Shown: in pieces, positions 30,401 through 40,192 of the stretch
Layout: each line of letters starts with the position of its first letter
Position numbering within the stretch: the stretch's first letter is position 1
Assembly (NCBI RefSeq): GCF_026151205.1
Contig: NC_087075.1
Coordinates: 7,892,858 to 7,956,857 of the forward strand
Length of the DNA: 64,000 nucleotides
Reading direction: 5' to 3'
DNA from: Bolinopsis microptera
Taxonomy: Eukaryota > Ctenophora > Tentaculata > Lobata > Bolinopsidae
Program-made: the position numbers and the translations under genes
Notes under the pieces: model-generated
What the model saw: only the letters and a program-made list of their open reading frames with translations
What the model was told of the DNA's origin: nothing
Database searches by the model: none

Positions 30401-33400
30401 CAGTCTGGAAAACTATACTCATGAACTTGATAAAGTGATAAGAATTGGGAAACATAAAATATCAAATATGCAAAAAGGAGCTGAAATTGAAATAAAAAAC
30501 AAAGAAATTAATGAAACAAAAGAAAAACAAAAGAAAAACAAAGAAAAATGAAGAATCTGACATGTTAGGGGTATCATCCTCATCCTCACTGTCCAGCTCC
30601 AACAAGGACTCATCAACAAAGTCTGGTAACACAGCGTCAACAACTGGGTTCCCAACCGGTGGTTCCATTGTTACAGGCCTGAGGTTCAAAATGAGGTTCA
30701 AACTGAGGTTTTAAGCGAGGTTTCAGTTGAGGTTTAAAATGAGGTAAACATCATTTGTTTATAAAATTACTAATACAAGTTCTGTTTAACACGGACAGCA
30801 ATTGAAGCTTCTTTTTGAAGACTTGAATTGTATCTAATTTACCGGGAACTCTACGGTATAATTCGATAGAACTCTAAATTACAAACTTTCCAACTTATCA
30901 ACTACTCACCCTGTTATTAGACTAGTTATTGTATCAGTATAGATTTGTCCGTATTTGTCAACCAGTAAAGGACCTCCTTGGGTTGATTCGGCTGCTCTGG
31001 GGAGACTTTCTCTGCCCGGCTGAAATGAAGAAAGCTTATATATAAGCTTTCTTGATCAGCTGAGAAGAAGTATATATACTTCTTCTCAGCTGATCAAAAT
31101 TATCAAAACGATAACTATTTAAAACGATAACTATTTAAAACATAACTATTTAAACATAACTATTTAAACGATAACTATTTAAACATATTATTTCTATATG
31201 ATATTCTATTTATAACAGCCAAATTGCATATGCTTTAAAAAACAATAGACAGTTTTTGGGAGTTCCAAATAGTTTCTGATTATTCTGATTTCTTGCGACA
31301 AATGATACTGCACTGTTAGGATAAAAGTAACAACTCCTTATTCATGCTGACAAAATTGGTAAATATGTGAGAAAACTGTCTCATAAAATTTAGGGGGGGG
31401 GGGGGGTCAAAAAATGAGGTTGACCCCCCTCCCCCCCCCCCCCCCCCCCCCAATTTATTAATCAAAATTGGCTAAACGACAACAAATTGTTTAAATACTA
31501 GACTAAAATTAGAATCAAAATCTATATATACACCAATACTCGATCTGCTATTCAATAAACTTAAAACATCTTTAACAACTTTTAAAAAACACTCACCGCA
31601 ATAAAACTAGAAATTTCCCGGCTGTCCGTCAACTCCAGGTTAAAACTTTCATCGGGAAACTCGGCCAAGTTGAGGTGTTCAAATCGGGATAAAGGAGATA
31701 CAATAGCTCCTGCTGGAAGGTCCTTGAGATCTTCTGGGATGTTCTCTGGTATTCCCAGCGCGAAGGGTTCTGTTGAGGATTCTAGGTCGAAGTCTGAGTC
31801 CTGGGTTGTTGAGCTGTGTTCGAGAGATGGTTCACTTTCTTCCTGATGAAATTAAAATTTCATGGTTACATGTACATTTCCAAGTCTTCAGTGAGTGCTG
31901 ACATAAACCGCTATTGAAATGATTAATTTCACCTATATCTCATACAAGTACTAATTTCCTCGCACCTTCAATTCTTCAGAATATTCTTTTATCACAACAT
32001 AAATTAAACATAATTTCTATATCAGACGAAAGATATTTAACACCAAATCATAAAAGATATAATACCGGACTAACGTTAGTCTGTAATATTTCACTTGAAC
32101 TGCTTAGCAGGTTCTCATCTACACTCATACTACGCATTAGCTTTCTCTTCTCTTCCTGGAGGAGTGTGAGGTGTCAGCCACGAGACAATAGTTTGGGGAT
32201 TAGTTTGGGGATTAGTTTGGGGATTAGTTTGGGGAATAGTTTGGGGATTAGTTTGGGGATTAGTTTGGGGATTAGTTTGGGGAATAGTTTGGGGATTAGT
32301 TTGGGGATTAGTTTGGGGATTAGTTTGGGGATTAGTTTGGGGAATAGTTTGGGGATTAGTTTGGGGATTAGTTTGGGGATTAGTTTGGGGATTAGTTTGG
32401 GGAATAGTTTGGGGATTAGTTTGGGGAATAGTTTGGGGATTAGTTTGGGGATTAGTTTGGGGATTAGTTTGGGGATTAGTTTGGGGATTAGTTTGGGGAT
32501 TAGTTTGGGGAATAGTTTGGGGATTAGTTTGGGGATTAGTTTGGGGATTAGTTTGGGGATTAGTTTGGGGATTACTTTGGGGAATAGTTTGGGGAATTAT
32601 AGTTTGGGGATTAGTAAAAAACAACCGCAGGAAACGTGGCAAGTATTAGATGTTAGCGGTATTAACGCTAGCTCATGAGTGAAGTAAATAGTAGTGGTAA
32701 GTGGAGTTTAAGTTTTCAGTGAGAAAACCCAGTCGGGATCATAACTTCCCTCCCACGAGAAAACCACCGTTACATGGCTGTAACCCCGTTACCATGGTAA
32801 CGGTAATGGGTAATCCCTGGTAACAGACGGACACTAGTACTTACCCTGAGCATGCTTATCTCGTATGGTGTTTCGTATAGATCCTCTGTAGTCTCTCTAT
32901 CGTCCATGTTGAACTCTTTCGGTACACTTTCTATCATTTCTAGTAAAAATGAGATTGTTAGCTTGACAATCAAGTCTAAATTCTCAAATTTTATTATTCG
33001 CTTCAAGTTTTACCATCAGTAAAGGATCACGGTAAGTAGTTCTTTTCTCATTCTTTGAAATTGCGGCTAACTTAAAACTGAAAATTAAAAGCCCTTTTAC
33101 TTCTAGCACTGTACCTATGATAGATTGTCGCTCGTTTTTCCGTTGTACAGCCAGGTTATTCTGCCGTAGAGGATGGTTACCTAGCAAGTTTCTGTTACAA
33201 TTCATCACTTTCTGATTAATCAATACAAAAGTTGGGAGCAGATCTAATTATTAACCCAGATGATCTATTGTTTAAAGATTGTGTAGGGAGTACCAAAGCG
33301 GAACACTAAGGGCACGTGACAGTGGGGCACGTGACTACTCTATTTAGAACGGGTGACAAATAAGTAAGTGATTTGACAGCTGCTACATTTAAATCTGGTG

Positions 33401-36400
33401 ACATATTATGTCACTTAAAACTGTTCCCACCCACGATTGCGGAATTCACAGTACACTAATACTATTAGTACCGATGAATAGTGAAATGTATTCATTAATC
33501 TAGTATGATCTACATATCATTATTATCTGCTAATACCTACTTACTTAAATTCTTTAATACTATGAATACAATTTATTTAAATTTATTCAACAAAAGCTGC
33601 ATAGTTCACATACCAGGAAGAGGAGGAGGAGCAGCTCCGTTCTCATCAACCTGCCCATTATTCTGCTCCTGTGCGCGCAGCATCACCACAGCGCTGTCGT
33701 AGGACTGGGAGCGCGCGGCGGGGGATGGTGGTGTGCGCAGGGAGGGAGGTATTGAAGAGGGTAGGGTTGAGCTGGTGCCATTAATAGCAAACGGTGATCT
33801 AAATGTAGATATTATGCTTAATAATGTACGGAGAAAGATATAATTGTGTTAATTTTTTTCAGAAATTAAACAAGTAGAGTGAGACTTATTTTAACTCTAT
33901 AGTCACTTAATTGATTAATCACTTAATTGATTAATCACTTAATTGATTAATCACTTAATTGGTTAATCACTTAATTGATTAATCACTTAATTGATTAATT
34001 ACTTAATTGATTAATCACTTAATTGATTTGTTGATTAATCACTTAATTGATTAATCATTTAATTGGTTAATCACTTAATTGATTAACCACCTAATTGATA
34101 AATCACTTAATTGTTTAATCACTTAATTGGTTAATGACCGACAGCACACTGACCTGGATTGAGGAGCCATGATGGAAGGAACAGCAGGGACCTGTCTCAG
34201 TGGAGGTGGTTCTAGGCTGGAAGGTTGAGGTTGCGAGGGTTGAGGCTGTGAGGTTGGAGGTTGTGACTGTGGGGGGAGTGTGGGGGTGAGGTTCTCGTCG
34301 TAAACTGGGGTGTCTTGCACTGGAGCCGCACCTGTGTTCAGAGATAAAGAGGTTAGATATGAGATCTCATAATGATATTGTTATGTGATAAAATGTTTGA
34401 AGAGTAAGATAATGAGTAAGATAGGAGAGGATAATAGATAACAATGTGTGGTTCACAGAGAGGAATAGATAAGAAACTTTGGAATGGGAGGGACAGCTAA
34501 AGATTTAACAAGAATGACAGATAACAAATCTACACAATAATATGTAGTATTTTATCTATTAATTTACCAGGAGGAAGTATCGGAATCTCGTCCGCCTCCT
34601 TCACGTTAGCGTACGACTCGTACTTATCTCCGCAGCTCATTATTCTGTACAATATGTCCTGTGTAACAGGACATGTGAAGTCTGCGTTTACTGCTGCACA
34701 TTCCACCTTGTGAATTAGTTATTGGTTAACTAATAATAATAATATGACTGATTCTCAGGAATTCGTATATTTTTAAGGTATTATATGTTTTAATTATCAA
34801 ACGAATGTGTGGATGGCCATGCATTTTATGGGGATGCCATAAAGAACAAGGTGCAACTGATGATAAGTGATAACCAAACCATATTTACAAATAATAATAC
34901 CGATTATCACTGTGTAATTATGCTGTCACCGCCTAGCCGTGCCCAGTGACAAAGCACGGTTTAAGGCCACCTAGGGTATGTAGATTCTCTCTACTCCTAA
35001 GAATCTAATAAGGCTTAAATCCGTCTGGATTTGGGCATATTGCATATTCTAAAACTCTAAAAGGATTAAGGTTTAATGCAGAATATTTGTCTTAGTCTTT
35101 ATATAAATTTGATTAGGACCCACATTCTCACGACAGGGCCAATATTGCCACGCACCGTTTTTATTGTAAACAATAAAGGTACACTTAACAAGCCGGTGGG
35201 CAGCGTGTAGAGTGAAAATGAGAAATACAGTAGAACCTCAATTTACTGCGGAGTTTGGGGAAGGAAAAATCAGGGTTTGCGGTAAATCGGGGTTTTACTG
35301 TACCAAAAGGAGAAAGGAAACTCCTAAAATCAAGCCCCCGGGTTTAACTCACCGAAAACTGGCTGGGAGTGGTGAGTCCAATAGGAGTCATGTGCTTGAT
35401 AACAGGTAAGAGAACAGAGAGCCGCTCATGAGGCACAACCTCTTTCTCCCCAATCTGACACCAGTCCAGGTCTTTAGTGTGTTCTGGTGGTTCGTGAGCA
35501 GGTTAGGAGAAAATCTATCAATATAATTACATTGAATTAATACTGATTGACAGATTGGTCAACAAGAATAGTAATTAAATTTTTATGCTATTTAGAAAAC
35601 TGTTGTTATTATTATGTTTATACACTTGCATAATTTTTGATGTAGACATCCATATTTACCGCACAATTTGGCGAAGGGAAAAAAGTACGGTAAATCGGTG
35701 ATCAGATTTATATGAATCTCAGTTGTATTATCATATTATACGTTTCACACAAATCATGCAGAAAACATTGTGCTAAATTTTCATACAAATACACACCTTC
35801 ATAATTACATTCAGGGTACATTGTGCTAAACATTGACAATCTTTCAATTAACAATCACTGATTGGGTCAGAATTGTAAATATTGAGAAGGACTAGCAAGC
35901 TATTACGAACATAGTTAATTAAGTATGCCTGTATCTTGTATCAAAAGTACATTATACAATTATAATCATCCAATAAACAGTGATTGATAGATGTGGATTC
36001 TGGTAGCAAGAAGGGCAATTATATTTATTAGACACGTGACAGTGATTCTGGGGTTTAACAGGGTTAATAGTGGAAGCTGATTGGTTAATAGCTGTCACGT
36101 GTTATAGTTCCCCACCAGACTCCACATCTACATTCTACAAGAGTGATTGACATGCCCGACGTGGTACCTGTCAATTACCTATGAACTTACGCATCATGGC
36201 CTGGCGTTTAGTAAAGTCCTCACTCCAGGTGGACCGCTTAGCTACCGAGCTAAACAGGAAGCGGTGGAACTGTGTTGACGTGCACGGCGAACTGGGGGGT
36301 TAAATTATTAATTGGTAATTATTAGTTAGAAATTGTGAAGCTGTAGGTTAATTTGTTGATTCAGCGATGTATTATTCTAATTTTACGTTTGTGGTTCGAC

Positions 36401-36642
36401 ACAGAGAAACACGAATCTTAATTTTAAGATTTTAACTTAGGTAGATTGTGGGTGTCTTTATAAATAAATAAATAAACGAATGAAACTAACTTGATTATTA
36501 ACAAATAAATAACTGAAACTAACTTGATAGGTCGTGTAACGTCCAGTGTCTTGCCTCGTCGGCTCTCCTCGCTGGATTGCCTCTCTGCGATCTCTCGCTT
36601 TAACTTGTCTTGGACTTCTGCCAACTTGTCAAACCTTATGTT
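18463..36642 (-). CDS. ARHGEF17-like Rho guanine nucleotide exchange factor, C-terminal half (24 exons)
   Basis: Minus-strand exons: 36524-36642, 36191-36291, 35353-35483, 34568-34706, 34154-34331, 33614-33798, 32845-32939, 32066-32155, 31597-31842, 30910-31019, 30562-30678, 30251-30362, 29995-30101, 29662-29788, 29348-29419, 28999-29132, 28371-28432, 27729-27812, 27167-27315, 21166-21340, 20866-20955, 20493-20601, 19011-19089, 18463-18609. Every junction keeps phase. Order: a PH-like end (STWSEDFTKRQAMM), Ser/Pro-rich acidic loops, then a beta-propeller: FLCGHGQNGNGEIVVLRLAEP split over two exons, TLWVGTQDAR, VFVGTSEGYIHVF, MWCSCGCQIFVISPE, GVWLAIRNSPVIRLFHAKTG, ALWIGTSSGVVVVV, and the tail VIISCGKGMEDF...LIVWHYP before TAG. 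This order is that of ARHGEF17, which activates Rho GTPases. The catalytic DH exons were not found upstream; a scaffold gap lies at 36846. JIP3/4 proteins have a similar propeller but a different N-terminal part. Confidence 0.8.
18880..18995. repeat. 'AAAGTTAACAT' short tandem repeats
   Basis: Imperfect repeats of ATAAAGTTAACAT in the last region before the exon at 19011 of the ARHGEF17-like gene. Confidence 0.75.
19174..20086 (+). pseudogene. Frameshifted single-exon secreted-protein gene, antisense in an ARHGEF17-like intron
   Basis: Two long frames, 19174-19590 and 19661-20086, belong together. The first has a h-region LLLALLIAGPACS near residue 25-37, then TWNLGMNLNPADGH, WVDDVFIGTYAEAL, PVSYIAIVRHQGGEVDAVKV and FQDMDPGR. 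A third frame between about 19590 and 19660 reads VVTEGGPLQESVSANAQNM, and the last frame gives GDLAFNWVYTDNGHRIVLTG, THGLGNHFGCNPLTG, GPVYGNYAIYIS and a stop. The link therefore needs two frame changes, one in the GGGAGG-rich stretch at 19575-19592 and one near 19658 (TATTTTCAGTG). No splice pair with correct phase explains both. Either it is a young pseudogene or the assembly has two small indels. I do not know its function. It lies between exons 19011-19089 and 20493-20601 of the opposite-strand gene. Confidence 0.6.
20409..20478. repeat. ATAAGATA octamer array
   Basis: About eight copies of GATAATAA just inside the intron after the donor of exon 20493-20601 (minus strand). GATA core motifs recur every 8 bases. 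Confidence 0.9.
20610..20858. promoter_or_regulatory. Array of CACGTG(ACGTCAC) E-box/CRE composite sites
   Basis: Imperfect tandem repeats: ATCACGTGACTATTAGA (20610-20650) and ACCACGTGACGTCACAACAA (20733-20858). Each second-type unit fuses an E-box CACGTG with a CRE-like TGACGTCA. The array lies in the intron between exons 20493-20601 and 20866-20955. It could be an enhancer for bHLH-Zip and CREB/ATF factors or a simple minisatellite; sequence alone cannot tell. Confidence 0.5.
21361..21422. repeat. ~21-bp repeat with TCAAGTGACGTCAT
   Basis: Three imperfect copies of TTTATCAAGTGACGTCATCAA end 15-20 bases from the splice acceptor of exon 21166-21340 (minus strand). Confidence 0.75.
21446..23916. 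mobile_element. Decayed DNA transposon with inverted termini and subterminal repeats
   Basis: Both ends carry TTCTGCCGTTTTCTGACAAA continuing AGTGCTTAAGTAACA in inverted orientation (start about 21446, end about 23916). Related words AAGTGCTTAAGTAAC recur inside the left end (about 21635, 21790, 21820) and inverted inside the right end (about 23316, 23495, 23675). The right half holds a ~180-bp tandem duplication (about 23302-23481 and 23482-23660). A broken transposase-like frame is inside. It sits in the ARHGEF17-like intron between exons 27167-27315 and 21166-21340. Target duplication is not clear. Confidence 0.65.
22117..22660 (+). pseudogene. Transposase-like ORF relic (IWxDNCSAQNK type)
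   Basis: Plus-strand translation, with stops near 22190 and 22355, reads FSVDMEKVLLLPHMPEYEEA, RRLVTFNETFARLG, STWIRAIKHFASWQD, IWADNCSAQNKCWTLFTALC, DKITVKYLEPVHTFMSADSF. The DNC..QNK and LEP.HT...DS.H phrases are shared by a large class of invertebrate transposon-associated proteins of uncertain mechanism. In-frame stops make it inactive. Confidence 0.7.
24224..26452 (-). CDS. Secreted right-handed beta-helix protein, polysaccharide lyase-like, intronless
   Basis: A single 742-codon frame begins with signal peptide MIFLNAFIIVLAINSASTA. Residues ~20-110 have the start typical of bacterial beta-helix (pectin-lyase-fold) proteins: GSWSKPFENVTDCV, PGDECHIREGIYREEIVLSG, GTAEKPIVIRGYGKERPTLDG. 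Residues ~270-560 show repeating helix rungs (VVLKNLDFFG, VTLENNLFEYNDW, GIQVTKNW, VVLDNLAFD). The last ~95 residues resemble the small beta-sandwich appended to such proteins in Planctomycetes and relatives: VYLGTTKAGV and YFWRVDAECG...VIKGDVWEF. Many N-glycosylation sequons fit secretion. It probably binds or cleaves an acidic polysaccharide; the active site is not identified. It lies, without introns, inside an intron of the ARHGEF17-like gene on the same strand, which suggests horizontal origin or retroposition. Start chosen at the ATG preceding the signal peptide. Confidence 0.88.
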   Translation of the reverse strand: MIFLNAFIIVLAINSASTAIFYADSNRNVSSARDGSWSKPFENVTDCVGSLKNPGDECHIREGIYREEIVLSGLKGTAEKPIVIRGYGKERPTLDGTVEISPENGEWQRDGEIYFGKINQTIWQLFFDDLMMTNARWPNANWSDKTVFDGRNHWAKTSSGSIRGKIINRGDSLKDSDKNMTGAMAVMNIGSWNTFVAPVELHTPGQNFFAYHDTFGKIHFQPKHSQYFIESKLDLLDVPEEWFFDKDTSMLHFIPPKGKNFSSGTKLRGKVQTYALTLSDSQHVVLKNLDFFGTTLKGTSTLTDTYIDQIRFDSLNFLYPCASKRMLLEKSVTECTNLMGRRGRLGRYKPTDIWGSFTFFNNTFHGADGPALSYEGSRVTLENNLFEYNDWTSANSLVGEGGHGTTQIFSIHDTYIRNTFRYNGESHGLRPGLQSNATLNRVVGQCWGHQANDGAGIQVTKNWQSQTTVARNWVHDSSEWGVRFDGQPPRVGDHGTLSQNVLFRVGSGGAQVKGDYHVVLDNLAFDSLDGDTRTFPECSLCVWKTVRANPIEINNHSTVVGNLADSANGGKVFKNGSKVRPISVWPLHGSNVTGNIVNTDIKSLLHDPDNYDFRPLHENITAGPYPYSTNLTTYWIPGRQLYKASSPVPPQHAHHVLASHRDALMWLNAHTCETHHVYLGTTKAGVLAADYASVEFIGTVLAGGNIVYLKKKLEVGVKYFWRVDAECGVDVIKGDVWEFITV
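26504..26523 (-). promoter_or_regulatory. Twin TATAAAA boxes before the beta-helix gene
   Basis: On the minus strand TATAAAA occurs at 26517-26523 and 26504-26510, 52 and 65 bases or so upstream of the ATG at 26452. Transcription would start near 26475-26490, leaving a very short 5' UTR. This supports independent expression of the nested gene. Confidence 0.5.
26571..26862. repeat. 97-bp tandem triplication upstream of the beta-helix gene
   Basis: Three near-identical 97-bp units start at 26571, 26668 and 26765, each with ATTTAACGCGTTTCTGAGAT and GAGGGTGTTTTCTTATGAGA. They begin about 120 bases upstream of the ATG. Confidence 0.92.
27909..28199. mobile_element. hAT-type MITE (291 bp)
   Basis: Inverted ends CAGTGGCGCAACG / CGTTACGCCACTG and a perfect 8-bp target duplication GCGGGAGT (27901-27908 and 28200-28207). 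Interior repeats GGGGGGCGCC. No ORF. Ends and duplication length are those of hAT superfamily non-autonomous elements. Confidence 0.9.
31030..31097. repeat. Two abutting perfect palindromes beside a splice acceptor
   Basis: 31030-31051 is a 22-bp palindrome (half GAAAGCTTATA) and 31052-31097 a 46-bp loopless palindrome (half begins TTGATCAGCTGAGAAG). They start eight bases upstream of the CAG acceptor (31020-31022) of exon 30910-31019 on the minus strand, in the branch-site zone. Confidence 0.95.
31393..31455. repeat. Poly-G / poly-C foldback
   Basis: AATTTA-G(14)-TCAA is answered by TTGA-C-rich-AATTTA after about ten bases, giving an inverted repeat with homopolymer arms. Confidence 0.8.
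32191..32614. repeat. 12-bp minisatellite GGGGATTAGTTT (about 35 copies)
   Basis: Units GGGGATTAGTTT with variant GGGGAATAGTTT about every fourth copy. The array starts about 35 bases upstream of the 3' splice site of exon 32066-32155 (minus strand). On the transcribed strand each unit reads AAACTAATCCCC. The open frames across it are artefacts. Confidence 0.95.
33898..34134. repeat. 16-bp minisatellite TTAATCACTTAATTGA
   Basis: About 14 copies with small variations, directly downstream of the donor of exon 34154-34331 (minus strand). The unit is largely self-complementary (TTAATCAATTAA). Confidence 0.92.
36029..36110. repeat. Foldback with ACACGTGACAG / CTGTCACGTGT ends
   Basis: GACACGTGACAGTGATTCT at the left is answered by AGCTGTCACGTGTTA at the right, about 80 bp apart. 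A partial second copy of the left part (GACACGTGACAGTGATTCT with AATAGTGGAAGCTGATT) is at about 41255-41307. Confidence 0.7.
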
Positions 36643-36845
36643 CTGAAACATACCTATAGTTTGCTCATTCATAAATATTTCCTATAGTTACTTGAATTTT
36701 TTTACTGACGTACGATTTCGCTTTAAAACAACATTGAGGTTCGTTTATAATTGAATTTTTTAAACATATCAGAAAGTTTCTGGTAAGAATTCGCTATTAC
36801 TCGCCACAATTACAGACATAAAAAGATAAAAGGAGTTATAATATT

Positions 36846-36945
36846 NNNNNNNNNNNNNNNNNNNNNNNNNNNNNNNNNNNNNNNNNNNNNNNNNNNNNNN
36901 NNNNNNNNNNNNNNNNNNNNNNNNNNNNNNNNNNNNNNNNNNNNN
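36846..36945. other. Assembly gap of 100 N
   Basis: Exactly 100 N, a standard scaffold gap of unknown true size, just upstream of the last exon seen for the ARHGEF17-like gene. Confidence 0.99.
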
Positions 36946-37369
36946 ATCTCAACAATATAAAATTGAAGTATTAGAAATGGCACTATACTATTATACAACA
37001 CTTTCCTGTACTGTATTGAACAATATTAAATTAAATTAAGCCAGAGAAGGCATGAACTTCAGAAAAGGACAATACATTAACCGTACAAAAACTTAAATGA
37101 GTTTCAGGGAAGTATTACTGAAATTTTACGGTAGCGCTCGATTTTTCTCAAAAATTTTCAAAGTGCTCGGCACCGCGAAACATTTTTTTCGCTTTCGAAA
37201 CATTTTTTGACGCTGAAAAACTATCAAATAGTATTATTGAACAGTATTTTAACACTTTTTGGGCAACAATATTTCATTGTGGATGTACAAACAGCCAAAA
37301 AAATTTAGCGCGCAAAATAACATTTTTTTAGGAGGTTTTTTATTTTGAACAGGTTAACTGGTTTTTTTT
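36946..37369. other. No gene; dispersed repeat fragment
   Basis: 37135-37200 resembles 12612-12660 (GCGCTCGATTTTT...). No exon of the missing DH domain was recognised. Confidence 0.45.
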
Positions 37370-37422
37370 GTAGCGCGATGCGTTACTGTGCCGCGCCGAG
37401 CTGCCATGAATTGACATCGTCA
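37370..37422 (+). mobile_element. Short GC-rich element fragment
   Basis: TAGCGCGATGCGTTACTGTG then CCGCGCCGAGCTGCCATGAA and TTGACATCGTCAA, the same unit as at 16741, 53386 and 54242. Confidence 0.8.
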
Positions 37423-38439
37423 AATATTAAGTTTTTAGTGTTTATTATATGTTATATTGGTATAAGCTAGTTCGGCAAATTAAAATGTATTTGAAACCAA
37501 AATATTTAAGCTTTTCTACTGAATTAATTTATTGAATTTTCTCAAAAACCACAAAAAATGGCAATTTTTGGGGCTAAAATGTAAATACCGAGTTTTTTAA
37601 AATTTATTAAAACCAGGTTAATTCCATAATCAATCATTTTAATTACTTAAATTACTTCCCACTATATTATGTGTCACAAATCAATTCAGAGGCCGAAAAT
37701 ACGTTTTTAAAGACATGTCTGATGTTTCTGGTCAGTCCCCGGTGTATCGAGCAAAAAATCCCCACTACATATAACTTGACATACGTTGCATGCCACTTTT
37801 CGCGCGCGAAGCGCAGTTTTTACTAACAACTAATTAGCCACATTGCATAGCAGGTTAGGTACACAATTATTATGTTTTTCGTGAAATTAAGCAGCTTTTT
37901 ATTTTAATACACCTATTAAATGTCTTTTCATAGTTCACATAAATTCATATCTTTATATTAATAATTGACAATATATCGTTTTTCTTTATTATGTATTATT
38001 GAAGGCACTAATTGTAATTTGGTGCGCGGCGTGATACGGCGCGGCGTGCTCTGCTCTACTTCTGATGATAAGCTAAACTTAAAAACTGGGTTTTGTCACA
38101 TATAAATTGTATCGCGCTTTCCAGTAAATTATTAACATATGGAGCGATATTTCTTTAACATACTGCATGCCCACTGTTCAGAACCAAATCCGTTTGCAAA
38201 TCAGAACTGTGGTTACCAATTAAGATTTTTTAACAGTTTGCCAGGACGCTCTTTCACAATTCTTAAAACTTTTCAGGCTGTGTATGAATCAGCAATCCCT
38301 GCCGAGGAAATCACTTTAATTTATCTACTTTAATTTGAACAATATAGCTTTTCCGATGACTATTTAGTTGTGAGATGATTTAGTTTACGTGGGTTGAACT
38401 AACGTTTTGATCCTAGTAGAGAACAGCTTCTTATATAAG
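37423..38439. other. No gene recognised
   Basis: AT-rich; GC-rich words GGTGCGCGGCGTGATACGGC near 38021-38045 may be another element fragment. Confidence 0.45.
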
Positions 38440-38444
38440 ACAGC

Positions 38445-38872
38445 ATCTTGTGTAGGATAGCATCTCGCACAGGACAACTTCGTGTGTAGGATAAAATCTC
38501 ACACAGGACAACTTCGTGTCCAGGATAGAATCTCGCACAGGACAACTTCGTGTGTAGGATAGAATCTCGCACAGGACAACTCCGTTCGTAGGATAGAATC
38601 TCACACAGGACAACTTCGTGTGTAGGATAGAATCTCGCACAGGACAACTTCGTGTGTAGGATAGAATCTCGCACAGGACAACTTCGTGTGTAGGATAGAA
38701 TCTCGCACAGGACAACTTCGTGTGTAGGATAGAATCTCGCACAGGACAACTCCGTTCGTAGGATAGAATCTCACACAGGACAACTTCGTGTGTATGATAG
38801 AATCTCGCACAGGACAACTTCGTGTGTAGGATAGAATCTCGCACAGGACAACTTCGTGTGTAGGATAGACTC
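38445..38872. repeat. 34-bp minisatellite, about 12 copies
   Basis: Unit ACTTCGTGTGTAGGATAGAA plus TCTCGCACAGGACA, with 'tccgttcg' variants. An inverted copy lies at about 39194-39236 (TTGTCCTGTGTGAGATTCTA). Confidence 0.95.
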
Positions 38873-40189
38873 TAGAGAAGGAAAACATAGCATGTGTTGA
38901 AAGGACCAACGCACGTTCGTGATGATATAGGTACAAATTGGCAGCGCTGCATTATCTATAATCTATATAAGTGACAACCTGGTAATACATCCTGTCATTT
39001 CCTCGCTTGGCGCTTCAAAACATCCCCCACGATATCCAAATATGGCCTTATGGGTAGGGAGGGGTATATAATGCAGTTGTTCAAGTAAATCTAAATTACG
39101 AGACATTTCAAAGGTATACGTATGAGTGTGTGTTGTCGTGGAGTGGTTTAGTAAGCCGGCCTCTTCGCATTGTCTACAAAATAACCACACCAAGTTGTCC
39201 TGTGTGAGATTCTATCCTACACACCAAGTTGTCCTGTCAGTGTTTTAACCGGGAATATAAGGAAACTGTAAGTCGAGCAGATGGATTTATTTGTACGCAA
39301 TATCTATGTGTAAAGTTTCGCACGGAAGGGGGAAAAGGTCTTAGAATAGGTAATCTAGCTTACGTAACATGTAATATGTGGACGATCGCTTAGTTTAGAA
39401 CAGACTCAAAAGAAACTGCAGATCCTGTCTGTCCTAAGTAACCAAGGAAACTACCGATTAGATCCTACACCTTAAAGATCAAACTAATGACATCGAAAAC
39501 GTTATGTACACACTTTATTTCTAGTCTTGAATATGATACATAATTAAAGAATGTCCTTACTTATTAGATAAATGTCATTAAGGCTAAGCACCTCTGATTG
39601 GAAGCTCAATTCGTTAAATTACAATAAACTGAATTGTAAACATTTTATGTGTAAAGTTTAAAAATATTCCAGAAAAATGTAAGAGTAAATATACGTACTC
39701 CCGGCAATAATTTTTCTACTGAGTTCTTATACACTTTACAGTATATTCTTATTCAGATTACAGTCTATTCTTTAAACCGATCTTAAGATAAACAGTAACA
39801 TTCCTTAGCCAACATCTACTCAATAATGAGTAAAATGGTACACATCAGGTATAGACTGTTGAATTGGAAGTGCTGCTAATTGCTAATGATTTCACGCCTC
39901 CCCGCAATGACAGAGCGCTTACGTTTACAAAGTACCTGACCACATTGTGACGCACGTGCGCTAGATACATTAGAGATTCTATTAATAGATTACACGTCAG
40001 TATAGCAGTCTGCATGCTCTCTCTCTCTCCCTCCCTGCAGTGTAGTTATACACTCGTTAGCAATAAGTGCAGAGTCGCAGAGAGCTGACTTTACTCCCTA
40101 TTACATACTAAACTTGCTCTCAAGTACACATTATTGTAGCAACCTTTCTCCTCATCCCATATCCTGTAGACTGCAGAAAGCTGAGTCTG
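38873..40189. other. No gene recognised
   Basis: Holds the inverted minisatellite copy (39194-39236). A minus-strand frame at about 40098-40180 (VYRIWDEEKGCYNNVYL) follows a CTGCAG and might be an exon, but has no partner. Confidence 0.4.
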
Positions 40190-40192
40190 TGA

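Noticed and set aside
32130-32678. 170-codon frames NPQT(n) and GISL(n)
   Set aside because: Products of the 12-bp minisatellite within an intron; no signal peptide, start context or splice logic.
38445-38872. Possible CRISPR array
   Set aside because: Units are head-to-tail with no unique spacers, and the genome is eukaryotic.
38399-38936. Repetitive frames SCARFYPTHEVVLCEIL on the minus strand
   Set aside because: A 34-bp repeat is not a multiple of three, so all frames cycle open; no evidence of a protein.
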